From positions 62,001 through 126,000 of the forward strand of contig NZ_CP032125.1 in the NCBI RefSeq assembly GCF_003544895.1: DNA of 64,000 nt, read 5' to 3'. Positions within the stretch are counted from its first letter, which is position 1. Each line of letters opens with the position of its first letter. Under the pieces are notes generated by a model. The model was not told where the DNA came from, did not search any database, and saw nothing but the letters and a program-made list of their open reading frames with translations. The translations under genes and the position numbers were made by a program. Positions 1 to 8,663 of this stretch are shown one piece after another. This DNA comes from Profundibacter amoris (GTDB taxonomy: Bacteria > Pseudomonadota > Alphaproteobacteria > Rhodobacterales > Rhodobacteraceae).

Positions 1-501
1 TTGCCGTTCAAACCCTTTGGAGCGAAAGCAGTCTGAGACGATAATTTCGCCGCCCTCATCCAGATGATCGGCTGCTTTTTGCAGGGCGATATCGACGGGG
101 ATATACTGGAAGCTTTCTGAAAACAGGCAGAGGTCGAATTTCTTGTCCACCTGCAAATCCTCGAACATACATTCATGCACCGTGGCCGCAGGTGCATTTT
201 CACGGCAGCGCCCGGCCAGAAAGGCGCTGGGCACGACGATGTCCACGCTGTGCCCCAGATCCAGCAGCTTGCGGGCGGTTTCACCGGCGCCGCCGCCGAT
301 ATCGAGTATCCGCAAGGGGCCATCGGGCAGCATTTTGAACAATTTGGTGGTATAGGCGTCCTGCGCGGAGCGCAAATTTCCCGCTGTCACCTCCAGCCCG
401 TCCCACAGGCCGTAGTGCAGGTTTTCGGCACCGGTCAGCCATTTGATGAACGACAGGCCGACATCAAGGCCGATTGCGCGGGTATCTATTTTCTCTCTCA
501 T
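1..501 (-). CDS. SAM-dependent methyltransferase (partial, C-terminus beyond the window)
   Basis: The minus-strand frame is open from an ATG at 501 to the window edge (167 codons seen). Residues 66-76 read LDIGGGAGETA, the glycine-rich SAM-binding motif I of class I methyltransferases. It is followed by a hydrophobic strand and an acidic stretch (FEDLQVDKKFDLCLFSESFQYI) placed as motifs II-IV, and DEGGEIIVSD resembles the post-motif III strand. The fold call is secure but the substrate is not: small-molecule methyltransferases, including those acting on phospholipids or sterol-like compounds, share this pattern. It lies 39 bases after the secreted-protein gene on the same strand, at the distal end of the rsfS-to-rppH gene string. 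Confidence 0.75.
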   Translation of the reverse strand, partial: MREKIDTRAIGLDVGLSFIKWLTGAENLHYGLWDGLEVTAGNLRSAQDAYTTKLFKMLPDGPLRILDIGGGAGETARKLLDLGHSVDIVVPSAFLAGRCRENAPAATVHECMFEDLQVDKKFDLCLFSESFQYIPVDIALQKAADHLDEGGEIIVSDCFRSKGFERQ

Positions 502-540
502 GGGGGAGGGGTTAGCGAATGGCGCGGGATATGAAAAGAC

Positions 541-1029
541 CTATCTGCGATCCGGATTGCAAACGCCACCCCGCAGGCATTGCAACATACGGCGTTTTTC
601 GTCTTTGGTCGGTGTATAAAACTCTGATCCGCTACATGGGCCAATCGTCATCCTGTGGCCATACGGGGTGACTTCGAGAAAGGTCATCAACATCCCGTCC
701 ATCGCCACAGACCCGCACCATGCGCCAGCACATGTTGTGCTTATCGCAACTGTGGTTTTGATAGGCCGGTCGAAACCGGCGCGGGTTCCTTGATGGCCGA
801 TAAAGGTTGCGGTGAAGTTTTCGGATCGGCCGCCGACCACGTCCTCTCGTTCAGGTCCGGGAACTACATTGCGTCTGTTGGTCAAATAGCCAAATACCAG
901 GATATAGCGTTCTTTGGCCTGGCTATGCTCAAGAAAGCTACCTTCGATAGTTGGGCGCGCGCAAGACAAGGCAAGGGCAGGCCCAGCAGTCAGGGCCAAA
1001 AGGCAGGTTATCGCCAACAGGCGTTTCAC
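541..1029 (-). CDS. secreted protein of unknown function
   Basis: The 162-residue product has a clear Sec signal peptide ([20 protein letters not shown] then LSCARP). The mature part has six cysteines ([26 protein letters not shown]), which suggests a disulfide-stabilised periplasmic or outer-membrane-associated protein. The start is GTG at 1029 and overlaps the TGA of the upstream rppH gene (GTGA), so translation is probably coupled. I do not recognise a family, and the neighbourhood (envelope hydrolase genes envC and ctpA upstream) gives only a loose hint of a cell-envelope role. Confidence 0.7.
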
Positions 1030-1511
1030 AGTCGCCCTTTGAATTGATCGAACACGGCTGCATATACATGCTGTTTGAAGGGAACAATCCGCTTCATCAA
1101 CTCATCCGGCTGCATCCATGTCCATTTGGAAAACTCGGGGTGTTTCAGGGCAATATTGACCTGATCGTCGCTGCCGTGAAACCGCATCAGATACCATTTC
1201 TGTTTCTGGCCACGATAGCGCCCTTTCCACAGCTTGTGCAGCAGTTCCGGTGGCAGGTCGTAGGTAACCCAGCCATCGGTTTCAGCCTCGATTGTCACCA
1301 GATCGGGGGTGACGCCGGTTTCTTCGGTCAGTTCACGCAGGGCCGCATCGCGCGGGGTTTCGCCTTTGTCGATCCCGCCTTGCGGCATTTGCCATGCATC
1401 GTTCAGCGCGTCGATCCTTTGACCGGCAAACACCTGACCGTTGCCGTTTGCCAGCACAATACCAGCGTTGGCGCGATAAGGGAGGTTTTCAATATCTTTT
1501 GGTGCCATCAT
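1026..1511 (-). CDS. rppH: RNA pyrophosphohydrolase (Nudix family)
   Basis: RppH converts the 5'-triphosphate end of mRNA to a monophosphate and so opens the way to RNase E decay. The protein has a full Nudix box at residues 45-67 ([20 protein letters not shown] then TGV), matching Gx5Ex7REUxEExGU, and the N-terminal [17 protein letters not shown] and the WQMPQGG stretch typical of RppH/YgdP. An open frame continues upstream to 1616 but would overlap ctpA; starting at the MMAPK methionine (1511) gives 161 residues, the usual RppH length. It ends in a GTGA overlap with the next gene. Confidence 0.9.
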
Positions 1512-1548
1512 GTAAAAAGGGCCGGCGCATGTGGCCGGCCCGTCCTTG

Positions 1549-2886
1549 TTACTGGTCTTTTGGTGCAAGGGCCGACAGCCCCTTGAGCAGATCAACCGCA
1601 TAGGCCAGTTGCGCATCTTCTTCGCGCAATTTGGCGGCCTCTTCGGCCTTGGCGCGCTCTTCCTCGATCTGGCGGCGCTCTTCTTCGGTATAGCTGTCGT
1701 TGTTCAGCGCATCGCGCAGGTCGGCTTCGGAACGGAATGCCGGGCGATCGCTGTCGATTGCATCCTTGTCCGGATTTTGCTGTGGCTGTTCGACAATGAT
1801 GTCGGGCGAAACACCCAGCCCCTGAATCGAGCGGCCGGACGGGGTGTAATACCGCGCCGTGGTCAGACGCATCGCGCCGCCGCCTTTAACAGGCATAATG
1901 GTCTGAACCGAGCCTTTGCCAAAACTTTTGGTGCCAACGACAACAGCGCGGCGATGATCCTTGAGCGCACCGGCAACGATTTCGGACGCAGAGGCGGATC
2001 CGCCATTGATCAGAACCACAACAGGTTTGCCCTGTGCCAGATCGCCGGGGGTGGCGTTGAAACGGTCGCCGTCCTGCGGTGTGCGTCCACGGGTCGATAC
2101 GATCTCACCGCTTTCAAGGAAGGCGTCGGAGACCTTGATGGCCTGGGTCAGCAGCCCGCCCGGATTGTTGCGCAGGTCGATGACAAAGCCGTTTACCTTG
2201 TCCATGCCGCCCACTTCTTCGACCGATTTTTCCAGATTGCTTTTCAGGTTGGCATAGGTTTGATCGTTAAAGGTGGTGACCCGCAGCACGACGGTCTGCC
2301 CTTCGGTGCGGGACCGCACGGCTGTCAGTTTGATGGTGTCGCGGATGATTGAAATGTCGAACGGCTCGTCCTTGCCTTTGCGCACCACGGTGATGATGAT
2401 TTCCGAGCCAATCGGCCCACGCATCATGTCAACGGCTTCGTTCAGGTCCAGACCCAGCAGGCTTTCGCCATCCACATGGGTGATGAAATCGCCAGCTTCG
2501 ACGCCAGCGGCATCGGCTGGGGTGCCATCCATCGGCGAAACCACTTTTACAAAACCGTCTTCCTGCGTCACCTCGATGCCCAGTCCGCCGAATTCGCCAT
2601 GGGTTTGCACTTGCATGTCGTCGAAATCTTTTGGCGGCAGATAGCTGGAGTGCGGATCAAGCGATGCCATCATCCCTTTGATCGCGGCCTCGATCAGATC
2701 GCCTTCGTCCACTTCGGTGACATATTGCGCGCGGATGCGTTCAAACACATCGCCAAACAGGTCCAGCTGTTCATACACAGTCGCTTTGCTTGCGGTTTCC
2801 TGAGCGATCAGCGGCCCGGCAATCTGTGTTGTGGCGATGACGCCAGCCAAAGTGCCACCCAGAGCGGCCATGACGAATTTCTTCAT
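1549..2886 (-). CDS. ctpA: carboxyl-terminal processing protease (S41 family)
   Basis: This is a periplasmic tail-specific serine protease of 445 residues. It has an N-terminal signal/anchor segment (about 1-29), a PDZ domain (about 95-170, with FGGLGIEV and GDFITHVDG), and the S41 catalytic core. Catalytic Ser is placed at S299 in SASASEI and the Lys at K324 in SFGKGSVQT, with the 25-residue spacing known from E. coli Prc. A charged, Glu-rich tail (about 395-430) looks like a coiled coil. In this gene order (gpmI-envC-ctpA-rppH) it probably works on envelope proteins or on peptidoglycan hydrolases and their activators. Confidence 0.95.
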
Positions 2887-2903
2887 AGTTTCCTAATCCT
2901 TGC

Positions 2904-4037
2904 TTAGTCCGGTTTCGATGCGAACCATGGTTCGGGGTCCAGTGTCTCTTTCCCGTATCTTAGCTCTATATAGAGCGTTTCTGTGCGGGTTGAACCAGCG
3001 CTATCACCGGAAAGTGACAAAAAATCACTATTATTCGGTGCATTTCCGCCCATCAGCCCCACCGGTGCACCCGCTTGCAGGACTTCACCGATTTCGCCAT
3101 AGACACGGTTTAGACCAGCCAGCACCAGAAGGTAACCGTCTGATGGCTCCAGAATCATCACGTTTCCGTAGTCCAGCAGCGGCCCGCGATAACGGATTGT
3201 GGCTGCCCAAGGGGTGGTGACGATGGACAGCGGGCGGGTGGCGATCAGCAGGCCGGGGCGGCGGATACCGGCGGCGTCGGCCTCGTCAAACCGGCGCAGG
3301 ATGGTGCCGTTGACGGGCAGCGGCAAGGTGCCTTTGGCGTCGGCAAACACCGGCAAGTCGATTTCCCGCTCGCCATCATCGGCAAGGTGGGACAGGCCAC
3401 TGGCGAACCCTTGCAGCGTTTCGCTGCTGTCCAGCAGGATTGCGGTTTTCACCGGGTCTTCGGTAAATTTGCGGGGCAGATCGGTGCGGTCCGATATGGC
3501 TTGGGACAATCGGGTGCGGGCGGTCTGAACCTCTTTCAATCCGTTTGCCAGCACTTCGGCCGAGCTTTGCTGAAGGCTGTGCAACAGCGCCACCTCTTCC
3601 AGTTGGCCACGCAATTCTTCGGCCTGTGCCTGCAGGGCCGGGGTGACTTCGGACAGGATCATGCCGGAACGCGCGGTGCCGATAGGGCCGGCGGGGTGCA
3701 GCATCAACAGCGGCGGGGATGTGGATTCCATGCTCATCAGAACACCCAGCAATTGCGCGATGTCGTCGCGTTTGGCATCGAATTCCAGTTGCAGCGACTG
3801 TTCGCGGATGGCGGCGTGACGCATCCCTTTGCGCATCGCGACCAGACCGGATTCATAGGCCTGAACGGTCCGGGTCAGCGCCGCAATCCGGTCGCTGGCC
3901 TTATCCGCCTGACGCAAGGCCAATGACGCCGCGTTCAACTGTAATGCGGCCCGTTTGGCCAGAAATGCCGCATCCGGTTCGGCCCATGTGGCGGGGGCCG
4001 AAAGAAGCAACACTATGGTCAGGAGCAGGCGACGCAT
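2904..4037 (-). CDS. envC: EnvC-type murein hydrolase activator with degenerate LytM domain
   Basis: EnvC activates amidases at the division site from the periplasm. The 377-residue protein has a signal peptide (MRRLLLTIVLLLSAPATWA), a long helical, coiled-coil-like region (about 25-210) and a C-terminal M23/LytM fold (about 250-370; NGTILRRFD, GNVMILEPSDGYLLVLAGL, GAPVGLMGG). The metal-binding His residues of active LytM peptidases (HxxxD and HxH) are absent, as in EnvC, so it should be an activator and not an enzyme. The start overlaps the gpmI stop by one base (TGATG), the same gpm-envC adjacency seen in enterobacteria. Confidence 0.88.
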   Translation of the reverse strand: MRRLLLTIVLLLSAPATWAEPDAAFLAKRAALQLNAASLALRQADKASDRIAALTRTVQAYESGLVAMRKGMRHAAIREQSLQLEFDAKRDDIAQLLGVLMSMESTSPPLLMLHPAGPIGTARSGMILSEVTPALQAQAEELRGQLEEVALLHSLQQSSAEVLANGLKEVQTARTRLSQAISDRTDLPRKFTEDPVKTAILLDSSETLQGFASGLSHLADDGEREIDLPVFADAKGTLPLPVNGTILRRFDEADAAGIRRPGLLIATRPLSIVTTPWAATIRYRGPLLDYGNVMILEPSDGYLLVLAGLNRVYGEIGEVLQAGAPVGLMGGNAPNNSDFLSLSGDSAGSTRTETLYIELRYGKETLDPEPWFASKPD

Positions 4038-5563
4038 CAGGCCGGTTTGTCGATCAGGCTGTGGCCGGTCATTTCCGGTGGCTTGGGCAGGTTCATCAAG
4101 TCCAGCAATGTCGGTGCAAGGTCCGATAGGCGGCCCTGATGCAACGCCGCGCCTTTTGGTCCACCCACCATGATCACCGGCACGGGGTTGGTGGTGTGGG
4201 CTGTATGCGGCCCGCCGGTTTCGGGATCAATCATGGTTTCGCAATTGCCGTGGTCGGCGGTGACAATCATCGCGCCGCTTACTTTTTCCAATGCGGCCAA
4301 TGCACGGCCCAACCCCCGATCCACCGCTTCGCATGCCTTGATCGCGGCGGGGATGCTGCCGGTGTGACCCACCATATCGGGGTTGGCGTAATTGACGACG
4401 ATCAGATCATAGCGATCGTTGATTGCCTGCACCAGATGGTCGGTCACCTCGGCGGCCGACATTTCCGGTTGCAGGTCATAGGTGGCCACCTTTGGGCTTT
4501 GGGCCATATAGCGGTCCTCGCCCTTTTCCGGCTCTTCCTTGCCGCCATTCAGGAAAAAGGTGACATGTGGGTATTTTTCGGTTTCCGCCAGCCGGAACTG
4601 GCGCAACCCCTGTTTGGCCACCCATTCGCCCAGCGTGTTCACCAGATGCCGTTTGGGGAAAACGGTGGTCATATAGGCGTTATGCTTGTCCGAATATTCG
4701 ACCATTCCCAGCATGGCCACCAGTTTCGGGCGCGGTGCGGGATCAAACGCATCGAAATCCGGCTGACCGATGGCCGCCAGTATTTCGCGGGCACGGTCGG
4801 CGCGGAAACTAAGGAAGAACAGCCCGTCGCCATCCTGCATCCCTTTGTAGCCGGCAATTACCGTGGGTTTGATGAATTCATCGGTTTCATTGCGGGCATA
4901 GGATTGGGCAACGGCATCCGCTGCGGTATCGGTATTCAGTCCCTTGCCGTGAACCATCGCCTCGTAGGCCAGTTGCACCCGTTCCCAGCGGTTGTCGCGA
5001 TCCATTGCGTAATAGCGGCCAATCACGGTGGCGACCTGCGCCCCTTCGGGCAGGCGGTTTAGCAGATCATTTATAAAATCCGCAGCCGATTGCGGCGGCA
5101 CATCGCGCCCGTCGGTCAGGGCATGCACCAGCACAGGAACGCCCGCCGCAGTAATCACCTGCGCGGCGGCAATGATGTGGTTGATATGGCCATGCACTCC
5201 GCCATCCGAGACCAGAGTGGACAGATGCGCAGTGCCGCCCGAGGCTTTCAACCTGTCGATGAAATCCAGCAGGGCGGGGTTTTTGAAAAAGCTGCCATCC
5301 TCGATCGCCAGATCGATCATTCCCAGATCCATCGGCACCACACGGCCGGCACCGATATTGGTATGCCCCACCTCTGAGTTCCCCATCTGCCCGCTGGGCA
5401 GGCCCACATCGGGGCCGTGGGTGATCAGTTGCGATGACGGGCAGTCGCGCATAATACGGTCGAAATTCGGCGTATCGGCCAGGGCGGGGGCGTTGGCATC
5501 GTCCGCCTCGCGGATGCCCCAGCCATCAAGGATGCACAAAACGACGGGTTTGGGTGTGGTCAT
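4037..5563 (-). CDS. gpmI: 2,3-bisphosphoglycerate-independent phosphoglycerate mutase
   Basis: It interconverts 3- and 2-phosphoglycerate in glycolysis/gluconeogenesis as a cytosolic Mn-dependent alkaline-phosphatase-fold enzyme. The length of 508 residues is normal for the family. Visible motifs are LCILDGWG at the N-terminus (metal ligand D13), GQMGNSEVGHTNIGAG with the phospho-acceptor Ser at S63, ALTDGRDVPP, and VTADHGNCE followed by HTAHTTNPVP near the C-terminus. It is co-directional with envC, ctpA and rppH and coupled to envC by TGATG. Upstream, on the opposite strand, sits an accessory gene that separates gpmI from rlmH. Confidence 0.97.
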   Translation of the reverse strand: MTTPKPVVLCILDGWGIREADDANAPALADTPNFDRIMRDCPSSQLITHGPDVGLPSGQMGNSEVGHTNIGAGRVVPMDLGMIDLAIEDGSFFKNPALLDFIDRLKASGGTAHLSTLVSDGGVHGHINHIIAAAQVITAAGVPVLVHALTDGRDVPPQSAADFINDLLNRLPEGAQVATVIGRYYAMDRDNRWERVQLAYEAMVHGKGLNTDTAADAVAQSYARNETDEFIKPTVIAGYKGMQDGDGLFFLSFRADRAREILAAIGQPDFDAFDPAPRPKLVAMLGMVEYSDKHNAYMTTVFPKRHLVNTLGEWVAKQGLRQFRLAETEKYPHVTFFLNGGKEEPEKGEDRYMAQSPKVATYDLQPEMSAAEVTDHLVQAINDRYDLIVVNYANPDMVGHTGSIPAAIKACEAVDRGLGRALAALEKVSGAMIVTADHGNCETMIDPETGGPHTAHTTNPVPVIMVGGPKGAALHQGRLSDLAPTLLDLMNLPKPPEMTGHSLIDKPA

Positions 5564-5641
5564 GGGTGTGGTCCCTTTTGGAAGGTCAGGGGTGTTTTAC
5601 GACCGGAAAGGGGGGAGGGCAACTGGTAGGATAGGAGACGG

Positions 5642-5666
5642 TCTGCTAAAATAACGGGGTAGCAGA
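5642..5666. promoter_or_regulatory. 7-bp inverted repeat upstream of the accessory gene
   Basis: TCTGCTA (5642-5648) and TAGCAGA (5660-5666) form a perfect 7-bp inverted repeat with an 11-base spacer, 42 bases before the start of the 5708 gene and 75 bases upstream of gpmI. It could be an operator for either divergent gene or an RNA hairpin; the sequence alone does not decide. Confidence 0.35.
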
Positions 5667-5707
5667 AATATAGGTTCCCCTAAAGACAGGGTTAAAGAGT
5701 CAGTAAC

Positions 5708-6322
5708 ATGTTAATAAAGCTTCGGGACTACGAACGAATTTATAATATAATCCGCTCTGTCATTGCAAATGAAGGCAGTGAAACATCAGGGGCTTGTGCA
5801 TATTTTAGTGCCTTTGGAGCCTATATTCTTACCAAACACTATAATCTTGACCCTGAATTGAAATGTGGCCTTGCCGCGTTTTACACGGGAGGTAACCATG
5901 AAGTTATTTTGTTTGGCGAAGAGCATAATGGCACGGTTACGGGAGCGCTAGACAATTTCCATTGTTGGATCGAAGTCGATGGCTGGGCTATTGACTTTAT
6001 GGCTCCAGAATTTTCGAAGTTTGATACAGGTAATTTCGATGTGCCCACAAAAATGTTTCAGAAACGCCTTGGTGATATGGCTTCAAATATTAATGATATG
6101 GCAGCACCAGGGGACTTTTTCTTTTCGCCAAATACAGAAAAAACACAACTTAATTTGGAGCAGTTCACCTCAAAAATTGGTTATAGTGATTTAGCCGAGA
6201 TTTGTTCTTCATGGTTCAGGAAATGTCCCAAAAAAATACCTCCGAAGATAATGATTGGAGATGGTAAGGGCAACAATAATTTGGTGACCTTATCTGGGCC
6301 ACCAATAAAAGGTAGATGGTAG
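5708..6322 (+). CDS. accessory protein of unknown function, DUF2026-like
   Basis: The 204-residue protein is cytosolic by sequence (no signal, no membrane segment). I recall similar proteins grouped as DUF2026; this is from memory. Conserved-looking blocks are GACAYFSAFGAYIL (Cys at C30), NFHCWIEVDGW (H85) and IDFMAP (D96). A Cys, His, Asp order with this spacing is the hallmark of the transglutaminase/arylamine-acetyltransferase fold, so a hydrolase or acyl-transfer activity is an inference. Codons are AT-rich, unlike its neighbours, and the gene sits alone on the plus strand between rlmH and gpmI, its stop seven bases from the rlmH stop. It was probably gained by transfer. Confidence 0.75.
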   Translation: MLIKLRDYERIYNIIRSVIANEGSETSGACAYFSAFGAYILTKHYNLDPELKCGLAAFYTGGNHEVILFGEEHNGTVTGALDNFHCWIEVDGWAIDFMAPEFSKFDTGNFDVPTKMFQKRLGDMASNINDMAAPGDFFFSPNTEKTQLNLEQFTSKIGYSDLAEICSSWFRKCPKKIPPKIMIGDGKGNNNLVTLSGPPIKGRW

Positions 6323-6329
6323 AACACCC

Positions 6330-6800
6330 TCAAACCCGATGATACGGCCCGCCCGCCAATATCGTCGCCGCCCGATACAGCTGTTCGCTTAACATCACCC
6401 GCACCAGCATATGTGGCCAGACCATCGCCCCGAACGACAGTTTGAAATCGGCGCGATCCCGCAGGGTTTTCGCAATCCCGTCAGCACCTCCAATCACAAA
6501 GGCCAGATCGGATGTGCCCTGATCACGCCAGTCGCCCAGCTTTTTGGCAAATTCCGGCGAAGGCATTACGCGGCCTCTCTCGTCCAGCGCACAGATCACA
6601 GCACCTTTGGGAATGGCGCGGTCCAGCAACGCCGCCTCGGCATCCATCCCGCCGCCCTTTTTGTCCTCGACCTCGTGCATCGTTACGGGACCAAGGCCAA
6701 GGGCCCGCCCCGTGCGGTCAAACCGTTTCAGGTAATCATCCAGCAATTCGCGCTCGGGTCCGGCGCGCATCCGCCCCACCGCGCAAATGTGGACGCGCAT
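6330..6800 (-). CDS. rlmH: 23S rRNA (pseudouridine1915-N3)-methyltransferase
   Basis: RlmH is a small SPOUT methyltransferase that modifies pseudouridine 1915 in helix 69 of the assembled ribosome. Starting at [11 protein letters not shown] (6800) gives 156 residues, the family length; the longer open frame upstream lies inside rsfS. The C-terminal half shows the SPOUT knot sequence [18 protein letters not shown] and the final AGGPYHR motif. Start and rsfS stop overlap (TGATG), so the two ribosome-related genes are co-translated, as in many bacteria. Confidence 0.96.
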   Translation of the reverse strand: MRVHICAVGRMRAGPERELLDDYLKRFDRTGRALGLGPVTMHEVEDKKGGGMDAEAALLDRAIPKGAVICALDERGRVMPSPEFAKKLGDWRDQGTSDLAFVIGGADGIAKTLRDRADFKLSFGAMVWPHMLVRVMLSEQLYRAATILAGGPYHRV

Positions 6801-7159
6801 CAGGCGTCTCCGGGGCCGGCCCCCTGCCACAGCTTTTCAAGCTGGTAGAATTCGCGCACTTCGGGGCGGAACACATGCACGATCACATCGCCTGCATCGA
6901 TCAGCACCCAGTCGCCCTGTTCTTTGCCCTCGACCTTGGGGAAAATCTCGAATTTCTGTTTCAGGTCATCGGACAGCTTTTCCGCAATCGCACTGACCTG
7001 CCGCGACGAGCGGCCGGAGCAGACGATCATGAAATCGGCGATCTCGGATTTGCCCTTCAGGTCGATTGATATCACATCTTCGGCTTTGTTATCGTCAAGC
7101 GAGGATAGGATGCTTTCAAGCAGGGCCTTGCCTGAAACCTTTTTAGCTGTGTTGGACAA
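6800..7159 (-). CDS. rsfS: ribosome silencing factor
   Basis: RsfS binds L14 on the 50S subunit and blocks subunit joining when nutrients run low. The open frame extends to 7339, but a perfect ribosome-binding site (AAGGAGG, revcomp of 7166-7172) lies six bases before a TTG at 7159, giving 119 residues beginning [16 protein letters not shown]; this matches the family length. Family signature regions are [19 protein letters not shown] and [16 protein letters not shown], then [10 protein letters not shown] at the C-terminus. It is the first gene of the rsfS-rlmH pair. Confidence 0.93.
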   Translation of the reverse strand: MSNTAKKVSGKALLESILSSLDDNKAEDVISIDLKGKSEIADFMIVCSGRSSRQVSAIAEKLSDDLKQKFEIFPKVEGKEQGDWVLIDAGDVIVHVFRPEVREFYQLEKLWQGAGPGDA

Positions 7160-7256
7160 ACCTGTCCTCCTTAAGAAAAGCGCGGGTTGTGCCACATTGG
7201 TAGCACCGGAATCGGTAAATCTCAATGTGCGCTTATGGGCCTGTGTTTGTGCGGGT

Positions 7257-8663
7257 TCAAGGGGGGAAATGCGGTGGGCGCTGATTGGGCCAGTCGGTGG
7301 CCGCGTGCCATGTCTGGCCAAGTTGCAGAATGCGGGCATCCGTGCCGCGCTGGCCGATCAGTTGCAGGCCCGTCGGCAGCCCCTGTTCGCCGAACCCCAC
7401 CGGCACATTCAGCGCGGGCAGGCCGGTGAGGGAAGCAGGCACGACCACCTCCATCCAGCGGTGGTAAGTGTCCATGTCGCGGCCCATCACAGTTTTGGGC
7501 CAGTGCCAGTCGGCGTTGAACGGGAATATCTGGGCCGAGGGCAGGGCCATCACATCGACTTCGGTCTGGCTGGCGAATGCGGCGAACCATTTGCTGCGGA
7601 TCACGCTGGCGTTGTGGATATCCAGCGGGGACAGGGACAGACCGCGTTCAATCTCCCAGATCATATCCGGTTTCAACAGATCGCGGGTTTTCGGGTTCTG
7701 GTAAAGCGGGGCCTGTTTGGTGGCGATGGCCCAACTGCGCAGGGTGGTCCATGCGTGCCACAACTGTTCCGGTGCGATGGGCGGAATGAAGGAAACCACG
7801 GTGGTGCCCAGTTCGCGCATCTGTTCCAGCGCGTTTTCGCACAGGGTCAGGATTTCGGGGTCTATCGGGTAATATCCGCCCCAGTCACCAACCCAGCCGA
7901 TGGTGATGCCGGACATGGTGGATGTGTCGGGCAGGGGCTGGAAGGCGGCCATGCCATGCGGCAAGCGTGCGTCCAGTGTGCCGATGACTTGCAACAACAA
8001 CGACAGATCGCGGATGCTGCGGGCCATCGGGCCGTTGGTGGATAACTGGTGCAGGAAGGTGTCGCCGACGGGATCGCCTGGCACCAGCCCGTATGAGGGC
8101 CGGAACCCGTAGACATTGTTCCACGCCGCCGGATTGCGCAAAGACCCCATCATGTCCGAGCCATCGGTCAGCGCCAGCATCCGCGTGGCCAGCGCCACCG
8201 CCGCGCCACCGCTGGAACCGCCTGCGGATCGGGTGGCATCATAGGGGTTGCGGGTGGTGCCGTAGACGGGGTTGTAGCTGTGCGACCCAAGGCCGAATTC
8301 CGGCGTGTTGGTTTTGCCGATGATAATCGCGCCCGCCGCGCGGATGCGGGCGACCATCAGGCTGTCGGCAGTCGGGATGTTGTCGGCGAATACGGGCGAG
8401 CCAAAGGTGCTGCGCACCCCCCTGGTTTCGGCAAGGTCCTTGATGGCAATCGGCAGGCCGTGCAGCGGGCCTTTGGGGGCAGTGGTATCGGCGGCTTTGG
8501 CCTCGGCCAACAGATCGTCGGCGGGGCGCTGGGCCACGATGGCGTTTACGGCGGGGTTAACCGCGTCAATTCGGGCAAGGGTCTGGGCCATCAGGTCGGC
8601 GGCGGATATGTCCCTGTTGACCAGCGCCGCAAGGATGCCGGTTGCGTCATTATTCAGGATCAT
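7257..8663 (-). CDS. amidase (amidase-signature family)
   Basis: The 468-residue enzyme has the Ser-cisSer-Lys triad of the amidase-signature family: K75 in GLPIAIKDL, cis-Ser S150 in SAGGSSGGAA and nucleophile S174 in GSDMMGSLRNPA. It hydrolyses an amide bond in the cytosol; the substrate cannot be read from the sequence. It is not part of a gatCAB set (no gatB or gatC nearby), so a GatA role is unlikely. The ATG overlaps the stop of the upstream MscS-type channel gene (ATGA), so both are made from one transcript. Confidence 0.9.
   Translation of the reverse strand: MILNNDATGILAALVNRDISAADLMAQTLARIDAVNPAVNAIVAQRPADDLLAEAKAADTTAPKGPLHGLPIAIKDLAETRGVRSTFGSPVFADNIPTADSLMVARIRAAGAIIIGKTNTPEFGLGSHSYNPVYGTTRNPYDATRSAGGSSGGAAVALATRMLALTDGSDMMGSLRNPAAWNNVYGFRPSYGLVPGDPVGDTFLHQLSTNGPMARSIRDLSLLLQVIGTLDARLPHGMAAFQPLPDTSTMSGITIGWVGDWGGYYPIDPEILTLCENALEQMRELGTTVVSFIPPIAPEQLWHAWTTLRSWAIATKQAPLYQNPKTRDLLKPDMIWEIERGLSLSPLDIHNASVIRSKWFAAFASQTEVDVMALPSAQIFPFNADWHWPKTVMGRDMDTYHRWMEVVVPASLTGLPALNVPVGFGEQGLPTGLQLIGQRGTDARILQLGQTWHAATDWPNQRPPHFPP

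Noticed and set aside
7257-8663. GatA subunit of Asp/Glu-tRNA amidotransferase
   Set aside because: The amidase-signature triad is shared, but no gatB or gatC is nearby and the gene is coupled to an MscS channel, so only a general amidase call is made.
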